Origin: Sediminispirochaeta smaragdinae DSM 11293
Lineage (GTDB): Bacteria; Spirochaetota; Spirochaetia; DSM-16054; Sediminispirochaetaceae
Direction of reading: 5' to 3'
Assembly (NCBI RefSeq): GCF_000143985.1
Contig: NC_014364.1
Location: forward strand, 1,922,001 to 1,986,000
Length of the DNA stretch: 64,000 nt
Under the pieces are notes generated by a model that saw nothing but the letters and a program-made list of their open reading frames with translations, had not been told where the DNA came from and did not search any database. Positions 24,784-35,034 of this stretch are shown here, in pieces (within the stretch, counting starts at the first letter, position 1; each line of letters starts with the position of its first letter). A program made the position numbers and the translations under genes.

Positions 24784-24812
24784 TTGACAAAAATAAGGCT
24801 TTTTAGTAGATT
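24784..24812 (+). promoter_or_regulatory. Promoter of the tRNA-Gln/tRNA-Glu pair
   Basis: TTGACA (24784-24789), 17 bp, then TAGATT (24807-24812) end 16 bp before the first tRNA base at 24829, the usual distance for a short tRNA leader. Confidence 0.7.
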
Positions 24813-24828
24813 CCCATGTACCAAACGT

Positions 24829-24899
24829 TGGCCGATAGTGTAATGGTAGCACAACAGATTCTGGATCTGTTTGTGAGGGTTCAAATCCTTCTCGGCCAG
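24829..24899 (+). tRNA. tRNA-Gln (anticodon CUG)
   Basis: A 7-bp acceptor stem (TGGCCGA with TCGGCCA), an anticodon stem ACAGA/TCTGT enclosing TTCTGGA (anticodon CTG), and a T arm with GGTTCAAAT are all present. The CCA end is not encoded, so a CCA-adding enzyme is needed. It is cotranscribed with tRNA-Glu. Confidence 0.93.
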
Positions 24900-24907
24900 C
24901 TCTTTAT

Positions 24908-24979
24908 GGTCCCTTCGTCTATCGGCTAGGACGGAAGATTCTCAGTCTTCAGAGAGGGGTTCGATTCCCCTAGGGACTA
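24908..24979 (+). tRNA. tRNA-Glu (anticodon CUC)
   Basis: The acceptor stem GGTCCCT/AGGGACT (G-U at the first pair), the anticodon stem GAAGA/TCTTC around TTCTCAG (anticodon CTC) and the T arm AGGGG-TTCGATT-CCCCT define a complete cloverleaf. CCA is not encoded. It follows tRNA-Gln by 8 bp and precedes a strong terminator. Confidence 0.93.
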
Positions 24980-24989
24980 TTCCTACGAT

Positions 24990-25016
24990 AAACGCTCGAT
25001 AATCGGGCGTTTTTTT
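24990..25016 (+). terminator. Terminator of the tRNA operon
   Basis: A 10-bp stem (24990-24999 with 25003-25012, one G-U pair) with a TAA loop is followed by a T tract to 25016. Confidence 0.9.
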
Positions 25017-25042
25017 GTCTCTCGCTTTCCCTTTGAAAATCC

Positions 25043-25071
25043 TTGTGTTTTATTCTCTTGTCCGCTATCTT
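25043..25071 (+). promoter_or_regulatory. Promoter before the 569-residue hypothetical gene
   Basis: TTGTGT (25043-25048), 17 bp, TATCTT (25066-25071) end 9 nt before the ATG at 25081, which has no ribosome site. Confidence 0.45.
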
Positions 25072-25080
25072 ATTAAAACC

Positions 25081-26784
25081 ATGAACAGAGAAAGCTCTTT
25101 CGATCGTTTGGTGCAGGCCCTTTCAACCGAAGAGCGGCAGACGATGCTTGATCGTATTCGTACCGCTACAATGACCAGCGATGAACCTCTGGTATTGGAA
25201 GAGACGACCGAAAACTATACGCCTCGGGACTCTTTTGCCCGCCTTGGGTTTTGGAAGCGGCTTTTTTGTTTTCTGAAGGCACTTTTCACCGGTACCGATA
25301 AATACGAAATTGTTGAAGAACTTGATATTCAACGTCTTGCAAAGGATGTGGAAAAAATGAGTCCCTCCGTGCTCAACTACGGGCAGGGGGAGATCGGTAT
25401 AGGATTTTACGATCGAATCGCCAAGCTTGAGGCTTCTCTTACCGTACTCAGACCACCGCTTAGAACTGCCCTCGGTGGATCGAAAGAGGAGTTCGTTGCT
25501 TTCTATGTCGGTTGGATTATGCCCCTTGTGCAGGAAGAGCTGCTTACTTTGCTTGATCCTGAGAAGCTTGCCTTTGAGCGTTCTCTCGAAGACCCCTTCG
25601 AGGTGAAACGAGCGATTGAATCTTCCCTTAAGGAATACCTTGCAGAGATTCTCGATAACGACAGAAAGCGGCTCTACCAGCAGGCCAGGGCGTTGAGTCT
25701 CCTCAAGCAATTTGTTGACTTTCCCTTTTCCAAGCTGCTTCAACCCTTTACCAATGCCGATGGCAGGGTTTCTCCCGTTGCGATGAACGAAATACGGGGA
25801 ACCTTATTTGAATTCGATGCCCTTCTTTACTCATTGGAACCTCTGCCCGATGATGATGCCTTAAAGGCTGTTTTTATGTTCGATATGCAGAAGGATCTGG
25901 ATGAACGGGATTTTAACCCTGCGGATCAGCTTCTGAAGATGATGGACAGCATCTCTTGGGCATGGCAGGTCATTCGTCAGACCGCCGCCGAGTTGCGTGT
26001 CAACGACCTTTGTCGGATCGTGAGTAGGAACCTCAACTATCAGGCCGAATCCGTGGGTGGGGGGGAAGACTGGTTTCAGATGTATCGGAAATTCTGGCAG
26101 AAACGGTGCGATGCCGTACTCGGCCGCTATATTGAAGAGTCTAAGCGGAAACAGATCATTCAGGATGCGGTAAAATTCCTGAAAAAACGTGAGCTGCCCC
26201 TATTGGATAACTATCGTCCAGCTTCGGTGATGCTGAATGTCCGTCCCCGCTTTCCCATTAGTCTTAGTTTTATTGCTTCTTTTGTGAAGGAGCTTTTTCT
26301 CCAGGAGCTGCACAGCCCTCTTAAATTGATTCTTATCGACGGGCAGTTCTATAAGGAACAGAATAGGGAAGAGTACAACGAGTCCTACAGCGGTATCTTG
26401 AAGGTTGTCGACGACATTGCGTACATTGATTCGGCGCTTGCCCCCGACGGGGCCTTGCAGGGTGAGTTTGAGCAGCTTTCGAAAGAGGTCCTCGGCACGA
26501 AGATTATCCGCAAAAAAGTCGAGGTCCGAATCGGAGAACTGGACCGTGAGGCCGATAGGATTATCAACGGATTTGAGGAAAATCTTCGACTTTTGGCAAA
26601 TGTCATCGGTGGCATTGTAGACGGGGAAATGGGGGGACGTTTCGATACTCTCAGTAATCTTGGTTATATCGGTAAGAACGATAACAGCAACCTCATGCGC
26701 CGTTTAAAGGCCATTAAACAGATTTTAGAAAAGGCAATCTTTATTTGCAGGGAGTTGTACGACATTGAGCGAAATCTCGGTTAG
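25081..26784 (+). CDS. Spirochaetal protein of unknown function (DUF5312-like)
   Basis: The product is 567 residues long, largely alpha-helical and without signal peptide. It opens with MNRESSFDRLVQALSTEERQ cut by many charged heptads, has one short hydrophobic aromatic patch (FWKRLFCFLKALF, about residues 55-70) and conserved-looking blocks such as FYVGWIMPLVQEELL and FPISLSFIASFVKELF. I recall similar proteins only from spirochaetes. The ATG at 25081 is preferred to the upstream 25015 start, which lies inside the tRNA terminator. The next gene, pgeF, starts with a TTG inside its last codons (20-bp overlap), so the two are coupled. No function can be proposed beyond a cytoplasmic or membrane-associated structural or regulatory role. 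Confidence 0.75.
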   Translation: MNRESSFDRLVQALSTEERQTMLDRIRTATMTSDEPLVLEETTENYTPRDSFARLGFWKRLFCFLKALFTGTDKYEIVEELDIQRLAKDVEKMSPSVLNYGQGEIGIGFYDRIAKLEASLTVLRPPLRTALGGSKEEFVAFYVGWIMPLVQEELLTLLDPEKLAFERSLEDPFEVKRAIESSLKEYLAEILDNDRKRLYQQARALSLLKQFVDFPFSKLLQPFTNADGRVSPVAMNEIRGTLFEFDALLYSLEPLPDDDALKAVFMFDMQKDLDERDFNPADQLLKMMDSISWAWQVIRQTAAELRVNDLCRIVSRNLNYQAESVGGGEDWFQMYRKFWQKRCDAVLGRYIEESKRKQIIQDAVKFLKKRELPLLDNYRPASVMLNVRPRFPISLSFIASFVKELFLQELHSPLKLILIDGQFYKEQNREEYNESYSGILKVVDDIAYIDSALAPDGALQGEFEQLSKEVLGTKIIRKKVEVRIGELDREADRIINGFEENLRLLANVIGGIVDGEMGGRFDTLSNLGYIGKNDNSNLMRRLKAIKQILEKAIFICRELYDIERNLG

Positions 26785-27487
26785 TAATGATTTTCTTCGT
26801 TTTTTTCCCTTTTCCGATCCGAAGGTGCAAGTTGATATGTCGCTTCGGAGCCTTGGTGATATGAGTGATCCTGAGGGAGAACCCCGTCGCGGCTTCTACG
26901 AGGAAGCAGGCCTTTTGAACCGGAGAGTTTTTACGCTGCAGCAGGTCCATTCCCGCCGTATCGTTTACGTAGATGGAAGCGATCTTCCCATTGCCGTTTC
27001 CCGAATGGAGGGTGACGGTCTTATCAGTCGTGATCCTTCTCTTGTCCTTGGCGTCACCGTTGCGGATTGTCTGCCGATTTTTCTTTTTCATGCCAAGAGC
27101 GGGACCTTTGCCGCGCTCCATAGTGGCTGGAGGGGCACCGGTATCGTCTCTGATGCATTGGAGGCGTTTCGGGCGAATTGGGCCATCGCCCCGGACGAGG
27201 TAGAGGCCTTTATCGGCCCATCAATCGGCGGATGCTGCTATCGGGTGGACGAAAAGCGGGCTCGGGATTTTTCCCGACGCTACGGTGATGCCGTCCTTCG
27301 AAAGGAGGGGCGGGAGTTCTACCTCGACCTCGGTGAGGTAAATGAGCGCTTGCTGCGGATCTCCGGGGTACGTCAGCTGGTACGGGAGAAAAGCTGTACC
27401 AGCTGCGATGATCGTTTCGGCAGTTATCGCAGAGAGGGGCCCGAAGCCTTCCATAGAATGCTTGCACTGATCGCCTTTTTTCAGTAA
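26765..27487 (+). CDS. pgeF: Laccase-domain protein PgeF (YfiH/YlmD family)
   Basis: The 240-residue protein belongs to the multicopper-like family first called polyphenol oxidase and now linked to purine nucleoside metabolism and correction of peptidoglycan editing. Its motifs are LQQVHSRRIVYVD, TVADCLPIFLF (zinc Cys), ALHSGWRGT (His), GPSIGGCCYRV and the C-terminal CTSCDDRFGSYRREG. The TTG start at 26765 lies inside the preceding gene and sits after a GCAGGGAG stretch. Length fits the family. It is followed within 55 bp by argS. Confidence 0.9.
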   Translation: MSEISVSNDFLRFFPFSDPKVQVDMSLRSLGDMSDPEGEPRRGFYEEAGLLNRRVFTLQQVHSRRIVYVDGSDLPIAVSRMEGDGLISRDPSLVLGVTVADCLPIFLFHAKSGTFAALHSGWRGTGIVSDALEAFRANWAIAPDEVEAFIGPSIGGCCYRVDEKRARDFSRRYGDAVLRKEGREFYLDLGEVNERLLRISGVRQLVREKSCTSCDDRFGSYRREGPEAFHRMLALIAFFQ

Positions 27488-27541
27488 AGTTTTTCCTCGA
27501 ATACAGCGACCACCCTCTATGGTCGAAAGGAACAGAACATC

Positions 27542-29323
27542 ATGGCCGACATTACCGATACGAAAACCCTGTGGAAAGGTGCCGTTGCCGACGCCTTGTT
27601 TCGCCACGCTGAAAGTATGGAGCTCTCCTTCCAGCGACCAGACCCCGCGTCTTTGATTGCGGAGCGGCCCCCGAAGCCGGAAATGGGGGACCTTGCCTTT
27701 CCTATGTTTCCTTTTGCCAAGCTTTTTCGCACATCTCCGATGGCCATTGCAAGTGCCGTGGCCGATCATGCAAAGCAGACGGCAGCGGCACTTGGTGCCT
27801 CAGGTGAGGTCGAGGCTTCCGGCCCTTATGTAAATGTCCGTTACAATCTTGCTTCGATGATGCCGGGTTTGCTGAAGCAGGTTTTTTCCGAGGCAGAAGC
27901 TTATGGAAAAACCGATCTGTATGCTGGCGAGAAGATCATGATTGAATTTTCCTGCCCCAATACAAATAAACCCCTTCATCTTGGCCATTTGCGAAACGAT
28001 GCTCTGGGAGAAAGCGTAAGCAGGATCTTAAAGGCCAACGGCGCCGATGTGAGAAAGGTAAATCTCATCAATGACCGCGGTATTCACATCTGTAAATCCA
28101 TGCTTGCCTATTCTGTTTTTGGTAAAGGAAAAAGCCCGGAATCCGAGGGGTGTAAAGGTGATCACTTTGTCGGTGATTATTATGTGAAGTACAATAGCTG
28201 GGCGAAAGAGGAACCCGAGGCAGAGGAACGAGCCAGGGAACTCTTGAGAAAATGGGAAGCCGGTGATCCTGAAACCGTCGAACTGTGGAAAACCATGAAT
28301 CGCTGGACCATCGACGGCATAGGTGAGACCTACCGGAAGACCGGCATCTCCTTTGACGATATCTATTATGAGAGTAAAACCTATTCGGCAGGCAGGGATG
28401 AGGTGCTGAAGGGCTTACGCAACGGTGTCTTTTATAAAGAAGAAGACGGCTCCGTTTGGGTTGATCTTGCCGAGATCAATCTGGACAAAAAGGTTCTTCT
28501 GCGAAGCGACGGAACGACCCTCTACCTTACCCAGGATATCGGTACGGCGATCGCAAGGCATGGGGATTGGCCCTTTAAGCGGCTTATTTATGTTGTGGCT
28601 TCCGAACAGCAATACCATTTTAAGGTTTTGTTTCATGTTTTGAAGAAGCTTGGTTTCGATTGGGCCGAGAACCTTTACCATCTCTCCTACGGTATGGTCA
28701 ATCTTCCTGAAGGCAAGATGAAGAGCCGAGAGGGGACTGTTGTGGATGCAGACGACCTTATTGCGGAACTAAGTTCCATGGCTGCTGCGGAAATCAAGAC
28801 GAAGGGAAGAGAAGGTGATGTGGGAGATGTCGAGAAAACGGCAGAAGCGGTAGGACTTGCCGCTCTCAACTATTATCTCCTGCAGATTTCTCCTGCAAAG
28901 GATATGATCTTCGATCCGAAGGAATCGATCTCCTTCAACGGTAATACCGGTCCTTACCTGCAGTACATGGGGGCGAGGATCAGCAGCATGCTGAGAAAAT
29001 TCGAAGAGCGAAGCGATGAGTTCAAAGGGGCGACAGTGGATCCCTCGCTCATTACCACGATTGAAGAGCGGGAGCTTATCAAGTTGATATCGTTGTTTCC
29101 TGAAAAGGTCGCTCAGGCTGGAGCGGAATTTAATCCCTCTATCGTTACCACCTATTTGTATGATCTGAGCCGAACCTTTAGTCGCTACTATCACGATAAT
29201 CAGATTTTGAACAATGACGATAAAAATTTGGCCTTTACACGACTTTCCCTGGCGAAAGGGGTTCTGCAGGTCCTGAAAAATGCCTATTGGCTTGTGGGGA
29301 TCCCTTTTCTCGAAGTGATGTAG
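27542..29323 (+). CDS. argS: Arginyl-tRNA synthetase
   Basis: ArgS charges tRNA-Arg in the cytoplasm. The 593-residue protein has the N-terminal tRNA D-loop-binding domain to about residue 120, the class I HIGH motif as HLGHL (about 145) preceded by SCPNTNKPLH, the Rossmann core with YDIGTA-like TQDIGTAI, a KMSKS equivalent at MKSREG (about 393), and the helical DALR anticodon-binding domain (LSRTFSRYYHDNQIL near the C-terminus). A GAAAGGAACAG site precedes the ATG. A 6-bp palindrome CGACCA/TGGTCG lies in the leader (about 27508-27526) but no T-box structure is present. Confidence 0.97.
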   Translation: MADITDTKTLWKGAVADALFRHAESMELSFQRPDPASLIAERPPKPEMGDLAFPMFPFAKLFRTSPMAIASAVADHAKQTAAALGASGEVEASGPYVNVRYNLASMMPGLLKQVFSEAEAYGKTDLYAGEKIMIEFSCPNTNKPLHLGHLRNDALGESVSRILKANGADVRKVNLINDRGIHICKSMLAYSVFGKGKSPESEGCKGDHFVGDYYVKYNSWAKEEPEAEERARELLRKWEAGDPETVELWKTMNRWTIDGIGETYRKTGISFDDIYYESKTYSAGRDEVLKGLRNGVFYKEEDGSVWVDLAEINLDKKVLLRSDGTTLYLTQDIGTAIARHGDWPFKRLIYVVASEQQYHFKVLFHVLKKLGFDWAENLYHLSYGMVNLPEGKMKSREGTVVDADDLIAELSSMAAAEIKTKGREGDVGDVEKTAEAVGLAALNYYLLQISPAKDMIFDPKESISFNGNTGPYLQYMGARISSMLRKFEERSDEFKGATVDPSLITTIEERELIKLISLFPEKVAQAGAEFNPSIVTTYLYDLSRTFSRYYHDNQILNNDDKNLAFTRLSLAKGVLQVLKNAYWLVGIPFLEVM

Positions 29324-29324
29324 C

Positions 29325-29354
29325 TTGACCCCCATTGCCTTGTTATGGTATAAG
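29325..29354 (+). promoter_or_regulatory. Promoter of the rplU operon
   Basis: TTGACC (29325-29330), 18 bp and TATAAG (29349-29354) overlap the end of argS and drive the L21-Prp-L27-Obg cluster, with a leader of about 35 nt. Confidence 0.65.
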
Positions 29355-29394
29355 TTCGTCTACGTATTATTATGGATTGATTGAGGTTGGATTG

Positions 29395-29709
29395 ATGTAC
29401 GCACTGGTTGAAATTAAAGGAAAACAGTACAAAGCCGAAAAAGGGGCTCTGCTTACGGTCGACAGACTCGATACACCCGAAGGTCAGGAGCTGGAGTTTG
29501 ATTCGGTCCTGCTTACCAGCGATGGCGAGAAGGTAAGCGTAGGCACTCCCTATGTTGATGGTGTTAAGGTAAAGGTCTCCGTTGAAGGAGAAGAAAAGGG
29601 TGATAAGGTCACTATTTTCAAATTCAAGAAGCGGAAAGCCTATCGAAAACGACAGGGCCATCGGCAGAAGTATTCTTCTATTCGGGTTACCGATATTATC
29701 GGCGCCTAA
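29395..29709 (+). CDS. rplU: 50S ribosomal protein L21 (bL21)
   Basis: The 104-residue protein starts MYALVEIKGKQYKAEKG and contains the 23S-binding block FKFKKRKAYRKRQGHRQKY, both diagnostic for bL21. The ATG at 29395 is chosen because the frame upstream to 29335 runs through the promoter and adds no family sequence. It heads the classical rplU-prp-rpmA-obg order. Confidence 0.97.
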   Translation: MYALVEIKGKQYKAEKGALLTVDRLDTPEGQELEFDSVLLTSDGEKVSVGTPYVDGVKVKVSVEGEEKGDKVTIFKFKKRKAYRKRQGHRQKYSSIRVTDIIGA

Positions 29710-29724
29710 GGCAGGAAGGTTCGG

Positions 29725-30063
29725 ATGGTAACGGTGGTCGTCTCTCTTGACGAGGCCGGAATCGTCCGGGAAATGACGGCGGAAGGACATGCCCTTGGTT
29801 TTGCCAAGGGAGAAAATCCTGTTTGTGCCGCCGTTACCGTTCTTGTTCGGACCTACCTCCGTTGGATCGAGATTGGAGGGATAGAGTCCGTTGAAGGAGA
29901 AGCGCCGAAATCCGGCGTTTTGTATGCGAGTGTCGGTAAGCCCTGCCGGGAACGGGAGTCCCTTTTTCAAGGTGCTTCGCAGTTCTTGCTGACTGGTCTT
30001 TCCGACCTCCATGAGACATTTCCCCGACAATGTTCGTTGAGGGTAAAAAGATTCAAGGAGTAG
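29725..30063 (+). CDS. prp: Ribosomal-processing cysteine protease Prp (YsxB)
   Basis: This 112-residue protein of the Prp family carries the catalytic dyad as His in EGHALGFA and Cys in NPVCAAVTVLVRT. In Firmicutes Prp removes an N-terminal extension from L27. Here it lies in the usual place between rplU and rpmA, but the rpmA product starts directly with MAHKKGGG and a stop codon stands three codons upstream, so no extension exists to be cut. The protease may act on another substrate or serve ribosome assembly in another way. The C-terminus (RQCSLRVKRFKE) is family-like. Both catalytic residues are intact. Confidence 0.88.
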   Translation: MVTVVVSLDEAGIVREMTAEGHALGFAKGENPVCAAVTVLVRTYLRWIEIGGIESVEGEAPKSGVLYASVGKPCRERESLFQGASQFLLTGLSDLHETFPRQCSLRVKRFKE

Positions 30064-30069
30064 CGTGAA

Positions 30070-31901
<1,832 letters not shown>

Positions 31902-31905
<4 letters not shown>

Positions 31906-32513
31906 AGATGAATCTCGAGAAGATGTATCAAAGAGTCGATGTCGAGGCAAAACGCCTGCTATCTCCCTCGCGATATCAACACACTGTTCGAACTGCCAAG
32001 ACTGCGGTCTGCTTATGCAGGAGGTTTAACGCGGATGAGAAGCTGGGAAGGCTTGCTGGAATTGCCCATGACCTTGGGCGAGGTGAGAAGCCTTCTGTGG
32101 TTCTTGAAACGGCCAAAGCGGCGGGGCGCAAGGTCAGCCCGGAAGAAGAGGAGCACCCTTTGTTGCTGCATGGCTGGTATGGAGTCCGCCTTCTGAAAGC
32201 GATGTTTCCGGATTGTCCCGTTGCCGTCTGTGAAGCCGTCGAGTTTCATACCGCAGGAAAACCAGGGATGGGTAAGATCGCCAAGATCATCTTTTGTGCC
32301 GATTATCTTGAACCAGGCAGGGACCATCTCGATCGGACATTGCTGGAGATGAGTGGACGTTGCGAAACCCTGGATTCCCTCTGTATTGTTGTGCTCGAGC
32401 ATCAGCTTGCCTATCTACGATCACAGGGCAGACGGATTGTCAAGGAGTCGCTCCTTTTATATGATGAGCTAAAACGAGGTAGTTGTGAGGAGAAAAACAG
32501 GAAACTCAAATAA
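31902..32513 (+). CDS. yqeK: HD-domain phosphohydrolase YqeK
   Basis: YqeK-type proteins hydrolyse diadenosine tetraphosphate symmetrically and sit beside nadD in many genomes. The 203-residue product has the metal-binding set HTVRTAKTA, AGIAHDLGRG (HD), HPLLLHGWYGV and EFHTAGKPGM, and DYLEPGRDH near residue 140. Its start overlaps the nadD stop by four bases and its end overlaps the LCP gene by 29 bp. Confidence 0.92.
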
Positions 32514-33690
32514 GGCACTGCTGCTTTTGGCGGTGTTGCTTCTTATTCTCGGAATAACGGTTGTTTTTTTATACGTTAATACAAGAACCGACGAGATTGC
32601 CGCTCTTCGTTCGGAACAGCATTATATCCCTGTGTTGTTTTCCGTTCACAAAGGTGATGAGCATCTCTTTTCGGAACTTTTTATCTACCATCCGCTTACC
32701 GGGAAAGGCGCTTTTTTCGATATTCCGGGAGAACTCGGTATGATGATACCCTCATTAAAGAGAATCGATCGTATTGAAACGATTTTCGATCCGGACCATC
32801 CTGATGAATTTCGAAATGCCGTGGCAAAAATGACGGCGATAGATATTCCGTATCATATCATCGTTTCCTATGAGGATCTCGAAGGTGTGGTGGATCTCAT
32901 GGGAGGCGTTGATCTCTTTATCGCCAATCCTGTTGAATATATGGAAAACGATCAGATCGTTCTCCTCCCGTCCGGAAGCGTCAGACTTGATGGTGCAAAG
33001 GCTGCACTGTACGGAACCTATCATGATCCCGATGAGTCGGATATTGAACGCATAAACCGGCGTCAGCGTCTTGCCCAGGCTTTTTTCGGACGGATGGGGG
33101 AAGAAGCTTCCTTACTCATGGAAGGAAGTGCTGAGAAGCTTTTGCACAAACGTATTTCCACCAACCTCAATAGACGGGCCTTCTCTTCTTATCTTGAATC
33201 GCTTACTCTTTTTGATGCTGATCGGGTTGTATTTCAACGTATTCTGGGGACGATACGGAATGTCGATGGGAAGGAACTCTTGTTTCCTCACTATGAGGGG
33301 AAGGTCGTCCGGGAAGCGGTTGAACAAACCCTCGTTTCCATCGCCAGTGAGGAAATCCTGAGTAATGAAGAGCTGACATTATCACTTGAGATTTTGAATG
33401 GCACTTCAAGAAATGGCCTGGCGGGAAGAACCTCTACGGTTTTTAAGGGCTTTGGGTATGAGGTCGTCGGCATTGGAAATGCACCCGAAACCGAGGTTGA
33501 AAAGAGTTATGTTGTCGATCATACAGGTGATATCACAAAGGCTCAGCGGGTAGCGAACCTTATCAGGTGCAAGGATGTTCGAAGCGCTTCGGAAACATCC
33601 CTTGCTTCAACTACCGATAGTGATGTTCTTATTGATGTAACTATTGTTTTAGGAAAGGATTTTGATGGAAGATACTGTAAGGAGGAATGA
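32485..33690 (+). CDS. LytR-CpsA-Psr (LCP) family protein with LytR C-terminal domain
   Basis: The 401-residue protein has a short cytoplasmic start and one membrane anchor (ALLLLAVLLLILGITVVFLYV), an LCP domain (about 45-230) with IPGELGMMIPS, GGVDLFIANP and an RINRRQRLAQAFF arginine motif, and a C-terminal LytR_C domain (about 300-385, LEILNGTSRNGLAGRTSTVFKGFGYEV split over NGTSRNG and GFGYEV). LCP enzymes attach glycopolymers to the cell envelope in Gram-positives and related lineages; in a spirochaete the acceptor is unknown. The GTG start overlaps yqeK by 29 bp. The gene ends one base before the rsfS start. Confidence 0.85.
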   Translation: MRRKTGNSNKALLLLAVLLLILGITVVFLYVNTRTDEIAALRSEQHYIPVLFSVHKGDEHLFSELFIYHPLTGKGAFFDIPGELGMMIPSLKRIDRIETIFDPDHPDEFRNAVAKMTAIDIPYHIIVSYEDLEGVVDLMGGVDLFIANPVEYMENDQIVLLPSGSVRLDGAKAALYGTYHDPDESDIERINRRQRLAQAFFGRMGEEASLLMEGSAEKLLHKRISTNLNRRAFSSYLESLTLFDADRVVFQRILGTIRNVDGKELLFPHYEGKVVREAVEQTLVSIASEEILSNEELTLSLEILNGTSRNGLAGRTSTVFKGFGYEVVGIGNAPETEVEKSYVVDHTGDITKAQRVANLIRCKDVRSASETSLASTTDSDVLIDVTIVLGKDFDGRYCKEE

Positions 33691-33691
33691 G

Positions 33692-34030
33692 ATGAAGCGG
33701 GCGGCCCTGGCGTTGGCGGAGGAAATCAGTAGCCATAAGGGCGAAAACACGGTCCTCATCGATTTGACGGGAAAAAGTAGCTGGACGGATTATTTTCTTA
33801 TTTCGACGGTAAACAGTCTCGGACACCTGAAAGGAATGGTCCGCAATGTAAAAGAGAGGCTTGCCGAACTTGGAGTAGAGCTACTTCAGCGACATAAACG
33901 TATCGGAGAAGACGGATGGGAGCTAATCGATTGCGGCTTTTTGGTGATACACCTCATGACCAAGGAAATGAGGGATTTTTACGACCTTGAACGACTTTGG
34001 TTTGAAGGTGACGTAATTTTCAGGGAATAA
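33692..34030 (+). CDS. rsfS: Ribosome silencing factor RsfS
   Basis: RsfS binds L14 of the 50S subunit and prevents subunit joining in starved cells. The 112-residue protein shows KSSWTDYFLISTVNSLGHL, GEDGWELIDCGFLVIHLM and the terminal EMRDFYDLERLW, all typical. The ATG at 33692 is preferred to 33665 because AAGGAGG lies 6 nt upstream and the preceding gene stops at 33690. It is the last gene of the run from rplU and is followed by a terminator. Confidence 0.94.
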   Translation: MKRAALALAEEISSHKGENTVLIDLTGKSSWTDYFLISTVNSLGHLKGMVRNVKERLAELGVELLQRHKRIGEDGWELIDCGFLVIHLMTKEMRDFYDLERLWFEGDVIFRE

Positions 34031-34051
34031 ACCATAAAGCAAGATAAGAGA

Positions 34052-34103
34052 GGAGGAAGAGCCGCTTTTTTTCACGTGGCTGGTCCTCCCTCCGTTTTTT
34101 TTT
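34052..34103 (+). terminator. Terminator after rsfS
   Basis: Stem GGAGGA/TCCTCC (34052-34057 with 34084-34089) continues after a 2-by-2 internal loop as AGCC/GGCT and is followed by a run of nine T near 34095-34103. It may work weakly in the other direction for the acidic protein gene. Confidence 0.7.
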
Positions 34104-34119
34104 CCGCCCTTACATCGTT

Positions 34120-34380
34120 TCAGGCATCAAAATCGTCGTAATCCAGACCATCGTCGTAGTCGAGGTCTTCTTCGTCGAGGAATTCGCCTTCCTCTTCGTC
34201 GAAATCCTCTTCGTCATCCAGCCCTTCGTCGAGATCTTCTCCGTACTCTTCATCAAGCAGTTCGTCTTCGAAGTCGTCGAAATCATCATCAAAGTCAGAC
34301 TCGTAATCGTCAAAGTCGTTGTCGAGATGATCGTCGTCAGCGCTGGATAAAAAATCCAAATCTTCCAATTCGTCCATCAT
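34120..34380 (-). CDS. Extremely acidic small protein of unknown function
   Basis: Of 86 residues, 50 are Asp or Glu (33 D, 17 E) and there is no Lys or Arg; aromatic residues (Tyr, Phe) are spaced between acid clusters such as DDDFDDFEDE and EEYGEDLDE. The predicted isoelectric point is very low and the chain is probably disordered. It has no signal peptide. Such chains occur as DNA mimics, histone-like-protein partners, or as the acidic tail of RNA polymerase delta, but no domain is present to decide. A GGGAGGG run lies 13 bases before the ATG, further than usual. The frame is not the mere shadow of another gene, as the opposite strand lacks a plausible protein. It converges on rsfS. Confidence 0.6.
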   Translation of the reverse strand: MMDELEDLDFLSSADDDHLDNDFDDYESDFDDDFDDFEDELLDEEYGEDLDEGLDDEEDFDEEEGEFLDEEDLDYDDGLDYDDFDA

Positions 34381-34505
34381 TACGTACGTGAACCCTCCCT
34401 CAAAAAGATTCTCATACAGAAAGCATCTACTGTACTGAAGAACATGTTACTTCGGTCGAGGCAACCTTAACCTACACCTAATCTACGAGATGGCTATAAA
34501 ACATG

Positions 34506-34997
34506 TCAACTCTTTTTCGACCATTCTTTTGCCTTTTTTATGCCAACGAAGATATTGATCTTTCCGAAGCCTCCGGAAATGTCCTGATTGAGGAAATCAT
34601 CCAGTGCTCTGATGTCGTAAGAGATGTTGGCCCCGATGAGCAGGGTCGGGGGAGTGATGTCGCATTCGAAACCGTGATCTGCGAGAAGCATTACCGACCT
34701 TCCGGAAAGTTGATTGAGAATCTCGCCGAAGGCTTCCCGCTGAAAATTTCCAAAACTTTCTTCACTCTCTTCCATGCCCATATTGGCAAGGACCTTGGAG
34801 ATAAACGCAACCAGACTTTTTGTATCGGAGCGTAGAAGCAAGAATCCTTGGATATCCCCGGTAATACCGATGGTCGCGACAGCCTCACTCGGAGGGTTCA
34901 TTTCGGGAGCCGCTTTATACGTGAGATCCGCAAATCCAATTTCATGGAGGACCTCTTCGAATGCTTGTTTAAAAAGCGATAAATGGCCGTTTATCAT
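34506..34997 (-). CDS. CheX-like chemotaxis phosphatase domain protein
   Basis: The 163-residue protein resembles the CheC/CheX/FliY family: GITGDIQGFLLLRSDTKSLVAFISKVL, then the active-site helix region SFGNFQREAFGEILNQLSGRSV, where CheX proteins carry an E-x3-N pair (here E...ILN), and a C-terminal PTLLIGANISYD strand. CheX dephosphorylates CheY-P in spirochaetes and is needed for reversals. The ATG at 34997 is chosen because a consensus promoter ends 7 nt before it; the TTG at 35033 is that promoter's -35 box. It is divergent from ispE and lies 10 kb from the cheA cluster. The assignment is to the domain; whether it acts on CheY is inferred. Confidence 0.72.
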   Translation of the reverse strand: MINGHLSLFKQAFEEVLHEIGFADLTYKAAPEMNPPSEAVATIGITGDIQGFLLLRSDTKSLVAFISKVLANMGMEESEESFGNFQREAFGEILNQLSGRSVMLLADHGFECDITPPTLLIGANISYDIRALDDFLNQDISGGFGKINIFVGIKKAKEWSKKS

Positions 34998-35004
34998 GCC
35001 CCTC

Positions 35005-35033
35005 AGTATAGGTTGATACGAAGAGCGTGTCAA
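35005..35033 (-). promoter_or_regulatory. Promoter of the CheX-like gene
   Basis: On the minus strand TTGACA (35033-35028), 17 bp and TATACT (35010-35005) end 7 nt before the ATG at 34997; the mRNA should be leaderless. Its -35 box is one base from that of the ispE promoter. Confidence 0.75.
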
Positions 35034-35034
35034 A

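Noticed and set aside
27488-27541. Possible T-box or riboswitch before argS
   Set aside because: Only a 6-bp palindrome is present in about 50 bases; there is no specifier loop, T-box sequence or terminator.
34110-34313. Alternative frame opposite the acidic gene region with Thr/Ser-rich product
   Set aside because: It is a frame shadow of the repetitive GAT/GAA codons of the acidic protein.
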